A stretch of DNA of 64,000 nucleotides from Lasioglossum baleicum (taxonomy: Eukaryota; Arthropoda; Insecta; Hymenoptera; Halictidae), in the NCBI RefSeq assembly GCF_051020765.1, contig NC_134944.1, positions 372,001 through 436,000 of the forward strand. Direction: 5' to 3'. The position numbers and the translations under genes are program-made. The notes beneath the pieces are model-generated. The model searched no databases and was not told the origin of the DNA. It worked only from the letters and a program-made list of their open reading frames with translations. Of the stretch, positions 21,320 to 31,483 are shown piece after piece (positions within the stretch are counted from its first letter, which is position 1; the number at the start of each line of letters is the position of its first letter).

Positions 21320-21516
21320 GACTTGGGATCTGTATGCATTTATAGCAAAATTGAGCAGATGAAATTGATAGTTGTTGGAAAATTTTTAAAATTGAAAATG
21401 TCAATATATGATTTCTCCTTTATTAAAATCATTAAGGAAAGGGATGACATTCTTTTGAGTTTCTATTTCTTGTAATCAACGCTGACGTTTTTTATTTTGC
21501 ATAAAGACCCGCTGTC
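21320..21516. mobile_element. 197-bp MITE, copy 3
   Basis: Mirror of 18799-18995 in the right arm of the inner palindrome, flanked by TA. Confidence 0.75.
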
Positions 21517-21943
21517 TATCCGTAACACATCGGGCGGGTGGCCCGAACGTGGTCGACCTCGTCGGGCGCGTTCGGACAGAAGCGGACAATAATAACTCGC
21601 TCTCTTTTGTGGCAGCTAATTTCCTACATTTGCCACAAGATGGACAGATAGTCAAAGAAAGACCTTTCTCGCTGCTACCTGATCCGTCACCGATCTCTAT
21701 ATATACAGTCTTAAACCACCTTCCGATATCGCAGCGTCTCGGGCAGGGCCCGCCTTACTGATGAGTCCTCTAGCGGTTCAGGACTGGTCGGTCAGAGCTG
21801 TGACACACCTTTTTTGGCCATTCCGTCGCGATCCAGGCGGCGACCCTTGCAGCGACCCGTGCAGCTATTGGGTCGCTGCAAGGGTCGCTGCACGGGTCGC
21901 CGCAAGTTTCTGTGTTAAAGTCGAATAACTTTCGATAGAAAAG

Positions 21944-23764
21944 CGTGTGAACGTTGCAACGTTTGCGACGTCCCTTCTCCGTTAATTCCGTGCATATTTT
22001 CGAGAGCGATAAAGGACCGGACCGCCCTCTAACGGGACACGTACCGAGACAGGATTCGAGAGCGCTCCTTTAAGAGATCCCGATATTATCGAGGACCTCC
22101 TAATGACATCTGTCGCGCGTGCCGAGAACGGCAAGTTTCAGGGCCGTATATGGAACGCGCAGAAGGAACCACCGACCGTCCGAATTGTCACGGGAAATGA
22201 ACAATCGCCCCAAGGCCAGGAAGCGCCCGACGGAAAAGCGAATGGCCGTTTCGAGAAATTAGAGCTTGGTGCGAGGACACTCGGCAAGCAAACCGGAGGC
22301 GCCGCCAGGACAGCAGCTTGCGAACATCTCGTCCGATACGGACCGACGGAACACCCTGACGTCGTCTCGCCCCATCAAGGGAGAGCTGCCCCGGGGTTGG
22401 TGCCCTCGTAGCCAGGAAGAGGAAGCCCCTCCGCTGGTCAAGTCGAGCGATAGGCTCCTTGACCAATTTCGTGATTGCCCGGGGCCCTAGGGCGCGAAGA
22501 GGGTACGCTCCTGTGCCGTCGAGTCACGCCGTGGAAACACGCCATAGGCAATTCGGAAAAGCGGTCGAGTGGGGGGAACCGCGTTCGATCCGCTGGGCGG
22601 CCGAAAATCGATGGATCACTGTCGCGCTGGCTATCGTAGACCGCACACGTGTCTGCCCTTGAAAACGCGTTGCGAATCACAAAGTAATACTTGCGCCGCG
22701 AGAGATTGCGTGTCCTGTTGAGGGTTTCCGTGCGCCTAGGACTACGTCCACCCGAGCCCAGGCTTGCTGTACGCTCTATCGGGAGCCGGTCAAGTGAATC
22801 GGAACGACAAACAGCACGAGAAACGGTAAGTCGCACTTGTGATCCATTCGGTATTTTCGTTGCGCGCCGGCTCGACCTTCGACGTGCGAGGACGAACGCT
22901 TCCCGTTCCGTCCTCGATAATTCGCTCGCATTCCTTTCGGAATGCTTTGAGATTGTTCGGGAATATTTCGGGAGAGTTTTCCTCTGTAAATTGCGTGCGG
23001 AAGAGTGTCTTCCGAGGAGTCGCGTTCGTGAGAGTAATTCAATTCGGTATCTTCGCGTTTCTCGAATCCTGTGTCTCCTGTCGAAACGCGTATTCTGTCC
23101 GTCGGCGTTCGATCGCGTAATCGATAACGTACGCGTCGGGGCGATTCACGTGCGGAAGTCATCGCGGCAGTCTCGCAGTTCGCCGGTCATCTGCGCCTCG
23201 CGTTTCCGAAGTTCGTTGCGAACGAAACGACGATAATTGTCAGCGGTATCGTTGCGAGCGAAATCGGTAGGACAACCGCGCAGCGAACGGCCATCTTTTC
23301 GCTATCTTGTATGAAGAGCGCGGGCTCTCGGGTCGCGGCCACGTGGCCGCTGATTTTGTAAATCAACGACTGCTACAATAAATAGCTCGAGACCATATCG
23401 TAGTCGAATTATTCGATTCCCTGTGAGATCCGTCCTGCCGAGAGGGCTGTCCTAGTCACCCCGTGTTCGAACCATCTGGCCTAGTCGCGACGTCATTTTC
23501 GATCCGCGTATCTCGAAGATTCGGCTCTCGACCTCGGCGTCTCCGAGCTCGAGCAGAGTTTTGCGTTTCGTGTGGCATCCTAGCGGTGCCTGGCGCCCGA
23601 ACCTTTAGCTTTCGTGAGGAAATCGTCGAATCTTCGAGTCTCGTATTGTCTCGGGCGGACCGCGTGCACTCGGCTTGCACGCGGCCTGGTCTCAGCGCCT
23701 GCAAGGCCCGAAGGTAACCGGCTTCCGCGGGTCTAACAGCTCGCCGGAAAAAGGTTAACGTGAC
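21944..23764. other. GC- and CpG-rich asymmetric spacer inside the palindrome
   Basis: About 1.8 kb, clearly more GC- and CpG-rich than its surroundings and without a mirror copy. ORFs of 102 and 181 codons (22103-22411, 22691-23236) are open in both directions, as expected by chance in GC-rich DNA, and show no motif I know. The high CpG content, unlike decayed methylated repeats, could mean recent arrival or a regulatory function. I cannot assign it. Confidence 0.5.
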
Positions 23765-24194
23765 AAGAGATAGAACGATGAATTTTTTTTTAAATTAAAG
23801 CTCTAACTTTGCAGAATATGCGGAAAGTAGGGAAATGATGGTACGAACGTTTTTTAACCTTGACAAATTTCGTTAAACCTGCACAATTTCAATAAAACTT
23901 TTTTGCAACATGCTGTACATCATTTCCCGTACATTCTTCCACGCTTATTTCAAATCTGGTCTCAGAATTTGTCTACCACCTCAGGATTTTCCAAAAAATC
24001 GAATTTTTTGTCAACGAAACATCATGAAATCATATTTTCGTTGAAATCCGATTAAGCTACACTTTTTTTTTGGTGGTTTTATTAGGAAAGGATTGGACTA
24101 TTGCAAAATTATTTTTTTAACCTCGACCATCAACTGTATGGAGTCGAAAAATTTAAACTAATTCGTTTTTTACGTCTTTTTCGATGAGCCGTCA

Positions 24195-25344
24195 CACAGT
24201 GGTCTGGATTGGAAAATCGTGTGCCTTTCTGCCCAAAAACGAACTTTCTCGTATCGATATCTATAAACATTGCTTCCCAAATGTTCACAGACCTCGGAAA
24301 TGAAGAAAATAGTACAATTTAATAAATATAATAGTTGCAATAAACATTGAAAATAGGACATTTTAAGAGGAGGATTTTTCACGAGAAAAATTGCTTCTCT
24401 GTGATGCGGTGCCCTGACGTTCCTATTTAATATTATCTCTCGCTTTTTTTTTTATATTGAAGAGCAGACTTTTGTGATAAAAATCATATCTTTCCATTAT
24501 TTATTAACGTAAATACTCTATTTATATAATAATGCTCAATGCCGTAAGAAAAATTTGTGAAGTCTTTTCCATTTAAGATGGTATATCTTTAAAGTTTAGC
24601 CGAGTTTAGCTTTCTAATTAATTGGAATATTTTTAGTACACCTTCCTTCTAAATAATCATGAAAAAATTAATTCCGCCCCTCTCCGCCCGCTCAAATTAT
24701 TATTGTTTAAAGCCATTAAAGTTGGTAATAGAATGTTTGCGAGGTATATTGTTGGTACAAATTATTATCAGATGACTTCACATAGCGAAAAATGTAAGAT
24801 TTTAGTGTTAAATATTGCATCCGAGGTAATTCTTTAGTATTAAAATATAATAGAAGTTTTTCAATTCTGTTTCGTTCTGATATTTCGCTCACCTCTAGTA
24901 AAATAAAGATATAAGGTAGTAGGCTCGTTTCGTTTTTTAATCATTATAAATTATTATAAAAAATATCTTTGACACGCTTGTAATGCGTTTTTACCTTTAC
25001 GGTAATTTTTTTTGTGTATGTTGATTGCAACAAGACTTCTCAAATTTATATTTTACGTATTCCATAAAACGTTACACATGTGTGAAACATAAATATAAAA
25101 AATACATATTTAGAAAGTAAAAAATAGTATGTACGATTATATTCCAAAAATTGTTTTTTAAATCAAAAATATCAATGAAAATTTATAAAAACTTATTGTT
25201 TAACAAATGCAAAAAATATTTAATTACTTATAGTTAAAAATGACTATTTTTTAAATATTTTTAGTGAAAATTTCATTGCAGTATCTCTACTGGTTCAAAA
25301 GTTATAACAAAATGGCACACGATTTTCCAATCCAGACCACTGTG
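24195..25344. mobile_element. Transib-like element, mirror copy
   Basis: Right-arm mirror of 16800-17945. The duplication reads CGTCA on the plus strand (24190-24194 and 25345-25349), the complement of the left copy's TGACG. So the whole locus including its TSD was mirrored, and this is not an independent insertion. Confidence 0.8.
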
Positions 25345-26271
25345 CGTCAGTGATTTAAATTTTGAACAAAATATGTTTATATTCCTTGGAGTTTCCACTG
25401 TAAAATGAGCCCTTCAAAAGAAATGGAGATATAAAAATTGGCGTCACAAGGAGCTGGCAACGGACGCTGTATGCGATTAAATAACCCCATTTACAGCTCG
25501 AGAATAATATTAGCAACCAGTCTTGACCAACGATGCCTTTTTAAGTGAAAGGTAACAACCCTGGAACAGACATTTTCTGACGTAAGGATCGACAGCGTCG
25601 GTCCTGAAATTACATATTTCATTCACGTAGTGAAAAAACATTTTAGATTTGTCTATGTCCAACAAGTGATCCAATACACTGCCTCGTAAGTACGAGCGAT
25701 AGCGGAACAGCAGTGGGTTAGGATACGATACCGTTACCGCCCACTACATACTACGCAATTGTAGGGGATGGCGGCAAGACGCCAACACGCATGGATTCGA
25801 ACTGGTGACATTGTACTTGGTGTAAGCCTGAGAAGAAGGTTCCCAGGCAGGATTACGGTGACGTGTCTAGGTGCGAATGCGCGGACGATTGGATCAGAGT
25901 GGAGGAGGCAGGACTCGTTTCACATGCATTTTCGGCTGTATTGAAATACTTATTACAGCGGTCACACATACTACGCAGCGTGCGCCATCGAAGTCAACAC
26001 ATTGAGACTACGGGCGCGCGGCTGGGGTCGGGCTAGGCAGACCACGGGCGCGCGGCTGGGGTCGGGCTAGGCAGACCCAGGCAGACCCAACCCGGTAGAC
26101 TCGATTTCTTTCAGTGCCGTTCCCGGGGCTGTTCTCTACAGGGAGATTTATGACAGGTCATTACTATTGAGCTGGAAGTCGACACTTCCTCGACCAACAC
26201 GTTTTGACTGTAATTTTCAAATCACTCGACGAAGTTGAGCCACTCTCGGGCCGCTTGATATGTCACGAATA

Positions 26272-26468
26272 GACTGCGGATCTTTATGCATTTATAGCAA
26301 ACTTGAGTAGATGAAATTGATAGTTGTTGGAAAATTTTTTAAATTGAAGATGTCAATATATGATTTCTCCTCTATTAAAATCATTAAGGGAAGAGATGAC
26401 ATTCAATTTAGTTTCTATTTCCTGTAATCGACGCTGACATTTTTTATTTTGCAGAAAGATCCGCAGTC
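26272..26468. mobile_element. 197-bp MITE, copy 4
   Basis: Mirror of 15676-15872 in the right outer arm, flanked by TA. Confidence 0.78.
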
Positions 26469-26881
26469 TATCCGTGACACACCATCGGGTGGCCCGGTGG
26501 CCCGAGAGTGGCTCGCCTTCGTCGAGCGCGTTCAAACGTCAGACAGAAGCGGACAAGTTCGTGCGAACGCAGAATTGAATCTCGAGTAGCGCGAAAACTC
26601 GCTCGCCCGAACTTGTCCGATTCTTTCCGAACCCACCCGACGAGATCGAGACACTCCCGGGCAGCCCGATGCACTCGGGTAGCTGGAAACGCGCTCGAGC
26701 CGAAAATTATAAATTAAGTTTCTTTTCCCTTCTACGACACATTTTTTTTGCACGAAGACGTTTCAACCCTCTACACCTACCGAACCTTAAAAGTAACTGG
26801 TAAATGTTTCTTTGTATGAAAATGATGAGATTGATTTTATTTAGACTTTATGCAGCTCTCCTATTGTAATATGTTAATGTA

Positions 26882-27069
26882 TTAGCTCGTTCGGAAAGTC
26901 ATTTCGTTTTCTCCTTTGCTGAAGAAATAATTCAATTCAATTTAGTTTCTATTTCCTGTAATCGACGCTGACATTTTTTATTTTGCAGAAAGATCCGCAG
27001 TCTAGTAATGACAAACGGAAGCATTGCCATCCCTACACGATAAACAAAATTACTTTCCGAACGACCTGA
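26882..27069. mobile_element. Mariner-type MITE, mirror copy
   Basis: Mirror of 15078-15262 in the right arm, with the same ends and TA flanks (26880-26881 and 27070-27071). 188 bp. Confidence 0.8.
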
Positions 27070-27428
27070 TAGTATGTAGTATGTAATTTAAATAAAAATA
27101 TTAATTTTTGTCAGTAAAAAGAAAGACTGCTGCTGCTGCTGCTACACATTTGTACAATAGACATTTACTTTACCGACATCTTAATGTGGAAGATCCACAT
27201 CAGCGCGACCAGCTCTGTATCACCTTACCGGGGCGAGAGACCCCCTGCTCCCTAGTACAAGGCCTGTACGTGCCTGTATGGCGCTGCGTACGGCATTCGA
27301 AACATTGGCGCGACTGTGTTGCCCTCTTACGGTGAGGCAAAATCCCCCACCGTTTTCCGTGCAGCCTCGCGGCAGCAGGGATCCAAAACGCGACATTGCT
27401 GCCCGGTGCAGTCCTGGTTGTCTGGGTA

Positions 27429-27800
27429 CATGCGTTAAGAGATAAACAGCGAGTACAAAAAATGTATTATGATCGTGGAGCAAAAGAAAGGAAAAAGTTT
27501 AAAATAGGTGATACGGTAATAGTAAGAAATAAGACTGAATGGGAACCAGCGGTCATAACAGAAGTATGCAAAAATCCGAGATCGTACATTTTAAGAAATA
27601 AAAGGGGCAATACAATTAGGCGCAATTCGTATTATATTAAAAAGTCTGCAAATAGCGCAATTGATGTCACTGACATTAATATTGAGGACGAGATAACTCT
27701 GTGCGAAGGAAAAGACAGCAGTAGTACAAGCGATAATAATAATATAATTACTAGAAGCGGTAGAATTGTAAGAAGACCAGCGTACTTTGGTATTACCTAA
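27429..27800 (+). pseudogene. Element B pol C-terminus
   Basis: Continues the integrase frame after the palindrome: RDKQR, then YYDRGAKERKKFKIGDTV and VIVRNKTEWEPAVI, the SH3-like C-terminal module that binds DNA in Ty3 integrases. It then has an acidic tail and RRPAYFG, with TAA at 27798-27800. Confidence 0.85.
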
Positions 27801-27810
27801 GATTAAAGCT

Positions 27811-27822
27811 AAGAAAAGGAGG
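27811..27822 (+). other. Element B polypurine tract
   Basis: AAGAAAAGGAGG lies directly before the 3' LTR and is the expected plus-strand primer of reverse transcription. Confidence 0.85.
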
Positions 27823-27994
27823 TGTAATAGTAGCATACCTATGTATGTACGTATGTGTGTATGTATGCAGGTGTGTAACGGAGCGCGGCAGTCGAGCCGG
27901 AGATTAACGGTAATACACGTGGTCATAAGCCCTCTGTACTAACTTTATATTATATTATATCTATCTTATAATAAAAGTATTAATAAACATTACA
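27823..27994 (+). repeat. Element B 3' LTR
   Basis: 172 bp, TGTAATAG...ATTACA, followed by TSD CTTGT (27995-27999) in element A's gag. Confidence 0.93.
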
Positions 27995-28414
27995 CTTGTT
28001 GCACAGCAATTTGGTCAAGGTCCTCTCGGCTGATGCAGGTACGACGTCACGGGCGCGTTTGCACGCTCGTACGAACTGAAGCACCGTGATAGAATATCCA
28101 TCGAAGATCGGTACGAAATCAACAACCTGTTTGATCATGTAGTGTCCCGATTCTGCATGGTCCACGTAGACAGGGCTGAACTTGTCGTTCGTGCGGTTGT
28201 CCGTCTTCGCTTCGGAGTCTATGAGGTTGAATTTGAAGAGGTCTTGTCGTCGTAGTTCTGCATACGTCCTCCGTTGTGTTTCTGCGTCGGCTTCATATCT
28301 CAAGCGCAGTTCTTCAATTAATTCAACATGCTTGTTTAAAAGCGTGTCTTTCTCTTCAAGCTCGGCTTGTAGCCTCGCGAGCTCTTGGGCTCGTGTTTCC
28401 AATGGAGTGCTCAT
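27995..28414 (-). pseudogene. Element A gag, N-terminal part
   Basis: ATG at 28414 opens a frame with an N-terminal coiled-coil-like stretch rich in Leu, Glu and Gln (about residues 8-60) and then a Ty3 capsid start (DFVPIFDGYS, FVRACKRARD). It runs into B at 27994. Counting one CTTGT, the frame joins the piece at 5911 (LLCNK then LRGRAYAAIEG), a typical capsid helix, so B split a formerly open gag. Confidence 0.85.
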
Positions 28415-28481
28415 TTTTATGAGCCTCCGTTGTAGACTGTGTTGAAATCACGGAGTCGTGCTGGCGGTGGTTGATCAGTGT

Positions 28482-28497
28482 CCTACCGACTGCGCCA
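28482..28497 (-). other. Element A primer-binding site, tRNA-Lys type
   Basis: On the minus strand TGGCGCAGTCGGTAGG, the standard gypsy-group Lys-type primer site, lies about 70 bases before the gag ATG. Confidence 0.8.
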
Positions 28498-29060
28498 ATT
28501 TTTGTTACGTCCCAACCGACGGTAGCAGTCGTCTGCGACGGAGTGCTGGTTTTACCTGGAAATCTTCTATTTTCAGGAGCTCCGTGCAGTACCGCCTTCC
28601 AGGATGCAACTGTGTGTGAAAAAATCAACCTCTCGGACAGGACGTATGCCGCCCCAAAGTCCAGGACCCGTCAGCCTCCGTGAGTAAAATTTCGGAAAAA
28701 TTTATAAGTTCCTTTTGGCCCAGAAAAATTTGGCCAGGGGTTCCCCGGAGGCGCTGGCCAGTAATTTTTTATTACGGCACTTTTCACGCGAGCACTCCGA
28801 AAATTGTTAAAGTATGAAAGTGTCACAGAAAAATCGGGCAGCGGTTCCCCGGAAGCGCTGGCCGGTTTCAATTTAACTGTGCACTTTCACGACACTTGTC
28901 ACTGTTGACGCACTAAAAACCCACAGGATCACCGTCTCGGCCTCGGAGTTGGCAGGGCTGCAATGGCCTTGGAGCCAGCTGTCCTCGATGATCACCGTTT
29001 CGGCGTCGGACTCAAGGTCGTCGTCTATTGGATGGCCTTCAGTGACGATGTTTGTAGGTT
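28498..29060 (-). repeat. Probable element A 5' LTR (ends not proven)
   Basis: It lies upstream of the primer site on the minus strand and ends GTAACAAAAAT. It holds two direct copies of a block around CGGTTCCCCGGAAGCGCTGG (about 28735-28765 and 28845-28870) and a GGATCACCGTCTCGGCCTCGGA-like block, also doubled (about 28925-29010). The far end is unclear because there is no second LTR to compare. Confidence 0.5.
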
Positions 29061-29074
29061 GACGCGTAGAAAAG

Positions 29075-29605
29075 AGCTGCAGGTCGTCAGTATTTTTTTA
29101 AATGGGATCGTATGTTTTTTTCATGCACCAATCGACAAAGCTTCATATTCTCTACAAAAATATATTAACCTATTAATATCGAAAAACTAACTAATTAGTT
29201 AAGGAGATATTTTAATTTAAGTGTTGTTACAAAATCACGACTCTCATAATAATGTTGTAATGATTGTATTCACAACATTTTCATCAGTTTACATCACAAC
29301 AGCAGTTAACAGTTAAAAGTTTACATCGCGACATTTTCTGAATCGAGAAAGTAATGATGAAAGCGATGATACGATCTTTCATATCAGCAATTGTAGTCGG
29401 AGCCTCGGCGAATACTTTATATCTCAAGTAACCCCATAAGAAAAAGTCGAGGTGTTCAATCAAGTGATCTTGTCGGAAAATGAATGCGACCACCTCGTCC
29501 TATCCAACGATTCGGAAATATTTGATTTAATGCATTTCGTGTTATTCTTTAATAATCTGCAGGACGACCATCTTGTTGGAGCCACATTGTTTGTCGAATA
29601 TACAA
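29075..29605 (-). pseudogene. Mariner-family (DUF4817-like) transposase remnant
   Basis: The minus-strand translation from about 29600 reads, across stops and shifts, QDGRPADY, then FPNRWIGRGG and LDFFLWGYLRYKVF. This is the catalytic end of a Tc1/mariner-type transposase (HxxD-like QQDGAPxHY, then SPDLTPLDFFLWG in intact relatives). It is truncated by element F at 29606. The part at about 29080-29280 recurs inverted at 47497-47745, suggesting one dispersed family. Confidence 0.6.
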
Positions 29606-30069
29606 TGTTACGGATAGAGAATATATTCCGTTCGTTTTCTCACAGGAATCTCTTCCAGATCGTCTCTGGCGGGAAGCGTCCTAGATAACCTTTCGAACCC
29701 TTTGATTTAGGACCGAGCTCTGGCTCCGATTTCGTTAGAAGTGACAAAAATGAGAGTCTGGCCGTAAGCCCTAATCTCTAAGCGCGATTAGATAACGAAC
29801 AAAGTATTCCATTCATTGTAGGGGTATATAAACCCTTAGATTCTCACTCTCGGGGGTTAGTACTGCAGTAGACACGTATCGCGTCACGTCGTGCTGCATT
29901 TCGGAAAGTTAACTTGTAACGAGATCGGGCTAAAGTACCTTTCGGATCAAAGTCTAACATTATAGATTCCGTTTGTTCGGTTTATAGTCTATTGGTCAGT
30001 GTTGAAGTTGTTTCCGAGTCCCCCGCATTGCCAGTGCGTGAAAACCGAGCACCGTAGTTTAGGTAAATT
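29606..30069 (+). repeat. Element F 5' LTR
   Basis: 464 bp starting TGTTACGGATAG. A TATATAAA box lies near 29825, followed by a likely start region, and a second conserved block runs to GGTAAATT. Matches 38510-38973. Confidence 0.88.
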
Positions 30070-30086
30070 ATTTGAGTATTGACAAT

Positions 30087-30316
30087 ATACTAGTTTTCCT
30101 AGTTACGTCTCGATATTATTAGTGATATACTAGTTTTCGCTAGTCACGCTTTTATATCAATAATATACTAGTTTTCCTAGTTAAAAGATTTAATATACTA
30201 GTTTTCCTAGTTACATTTCTATCAATGATATACTAGTTTTCCTAGTTAAAAGATTTCTATATACTAGTTTTCACTAGTTACCTTCCTTTAATAATATACT
30301 AGTTTTCTCTAGTTAC
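30087..30316 (+). repeat. Element F leader: seven short hairpin repeats
   Basis: Seven spaced copies of ATATACTAGTTTTC(x)CTAGTTA, 30-40 bp apart, between the LTR and the gag ATG. Each can form a small stem ACTAG/CTAGT with a TTTTC loop. They lie where retroelements often keep packaging or translation signals; the role is unproven. Confidence 0.8.
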
Positions 30317-30327
30317 ATTCTTTTAAA

Positions 30328-31483
30328 ATGCCGAATTCAACTGCAAATACTTCTTTCGTTGACATAATGAACTTGACGGTTTCGCTTGCGCATTCTATGT
30401 CGCTTTTGACGCAAAAGACATGTTTACAGAATATTACTTCGACAATTCCGACCTTTGACGGGGAAGGCCCTTCTTTAACGCGTTTCGCGCAAATTATAGA
30501 GGACGGGTTAACTTTGATTCCGGATGGTACGGAGGCCGCGTATCTGGCAATTGTTCTTACTACACTCATCGGGCCAGCACGTAGATGTACGTTAGAGCAC
30601 TAGTTTACTACCACAAAAGCATTGGTTCAGCATTTAAAGAAACGGTTCGCTCCCGGTAAGAGCCTGTCGAATTATCAGGTAGAAATCGCGAGGTTACGCA
30701 TCCGCGAAGGAGAAAGCCTACGACAATACATCGATAGGACAAGCCATTTGGTCCACTGTACGCGCGGAGCCATAAGGGAAAAATACGAGGAAGAACATGC
30801 CGAAGAATTTATTGAATTGATGGAAAAAGACGTCATTGAAAACTTTATCGACGGATTACCCGATCGGATTTCCCTGAAGGTGTCGGCATCTCAGGGGGAC
30901 ATAAAAAATTTGGAAGATGCTTACGACGCCGTGCTACAGATAGACAAAAGATCAGGGTTCTCGTTACCACGAGCGTGAAGTGTCATATCCTCTATCTCCG
31001 AACAGATACGATAGACATAGGGACCGACGCTCGAGACCATCTGGTTTCGATGCGGATAGGGAAGGACGAGTGTGCGCTTGGACCTTACGTCATAGGAGCC
31101 CTTCTCACTCCCCTTCCTATCGTTCAGATTCGTCAATTGTAAGGGACGGAGAAAAGAAATATACAATTTTAAAGAATAACGATAAGGATCGCATGTCAAA
31201 GTCGTATTGTTGGCATTGCGGAACATCCGGACATGATGGAAAATTCTGTAAAAATCGACCACGTAGTCCGCGTTTTCGACGAGATTCACGAGATTCGTCA
31301 GTAGAATCGAGCAAGTCTTTAAACTTCGATCACGCTCACCGTACAGGCGACACGATGAGCGAAAACAAAGAAGTTCGCCAACGAACTGTCCGCTTCGAGG
31401 AAAAACCCTCATCAAGGAAGCTCCAGCACCACGAATCAAAGTCAAAATCCCAGAACTGGAATCAGGCACGGGGGAATTTCTAA
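30328..31483 (+). pseudogene. Element F gag
   Basis: ATG at 30328. Gag carries a capsid region with RLRIREGESLRQYIDRT (about 30690-30740), a Ser/Arg-rich stretch and one zinc knuckle CWHCGTSGHDGKFC (about 31210-31250). A TAG at 30601-30603 and a frame change near 30960 break it. The gag frame overlaps the pol frame at about 31430-31483, as expected for a -1 shift in this group. Confidence 0.8.

Larger units (their letters stand above)
18372..21943. repeat. Inner palindrome
   Basis: Inverted arms 18372-19067 and 21249-21943 share long identical stretches. They include a hairpin of CGACCC/TGCAGC units near the outer ends and one 197-bp MITE each. The loop (19068-21248) holds an AATCG-rich repeat block (about 19077-19320), unclassified sequence, and a fragment of the 59587-60651 element family (about 20640-20740). 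No clear target duplication was found; its outer edge coincides with the end of the outer left arm. Confidence 0.75.
14802..27428. mobile_element. 12.6-kb palindromic (foldback-like) insertion
   Basis: The outer ends read TACCCAGACAACC on both strands. The left arm is 14802-18374 and the right arm about 23765-27428, near-mirror copies of each other, with about 5.4 kb between them. The flanks CATACTGTAA (14792-14801) and CATGCGTTAA (27429-27438) could be an imperfect 10-bp duplication, as in Mutator-like or foldback elements; counting only one copy leaves element B's pol frame in phase. No transposase is recognised. Both arms contain the same nested elements in mirror order (15078/26882, 15676/26272, 16800/24195), so the arms were copied, or converted, after those insertions. 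Confidence 0.75.
23765..27428 (-). repeat. Right arm of the 12.6-kb palindrome
   Basis: Mirror of 14802-18374 with a few substitutions and small indels. Near its outer end (about 27130-27390) it carries sequence not matched on the left, including a CTG run and a block about 27180-27300, so the arms have lost or gained about 90 bp relative to each other. Confidence 0.85.
5912..27994 (+). mobile_element. Element B: Ty3-like LTR retrotransposon
   Basis: It is bounded by 172-bp LTRs (TGTAATAG...ATTACA) with a 5-bp duplication CTTGT at 5907-5911 and 27995-27999. The internal region carries one gag-pol frame in the order zinc knuckles, protease, RT, RNase H and integrase, interrupted by copia (9095-14160, TSD CATTG) and by the large palindrome (14802-27428). 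Without those two inserts it would be about 4.4 kb, a normal size. Two in-frame stops (6892 TGA, 8107 TAG) make this copy defective. The two LTRs appear to differ at only about two positions, so insertion into A was fairly recent. Confidence 0.92.
1914..28505 (-). mobile_element. Element A: Ty3-like LTR retrotransposon, split twice
   Basis: The parts, in transcription order on the minus strand, are: a primer site at 28482-28497; gag start at 28414; gag up to 27995; element B inserted (5912-27994, TSD CTTGT); gag from 5911; protease; a foldback insert (2837-4362); then an ORF with a membrane segment. The Cys-rich ORFs at 893-1933 may also belong to it. The primer site is the Lys type used by many gypsy-like elements. 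No 3' LTR was found, and the polymerase domains are absent, so this copy was probably dependent on others or is rearranged. The left boundary is uncertain; I end it at the last ORF that is in phase. Confidence 0.7.

Noticed and set aside
21755..21810. Hammerhead-ribozyme-like core (CTGATGAGTCC ... GGAC), also mirrored at about 18510-18560
   Set aside because: The first core strand and stem II fit, but the essential GAAA after stem II is replaced by TGGTC, and no matching cleavage strand was found. Probably chance or a dead relic.
22103..23236. ORFs of 102 and 181 codons in the GC-rich spacer
   Set aside because: Overlapping long ORFs exist on both strands as expected from base composition; no domain or start context supports either.
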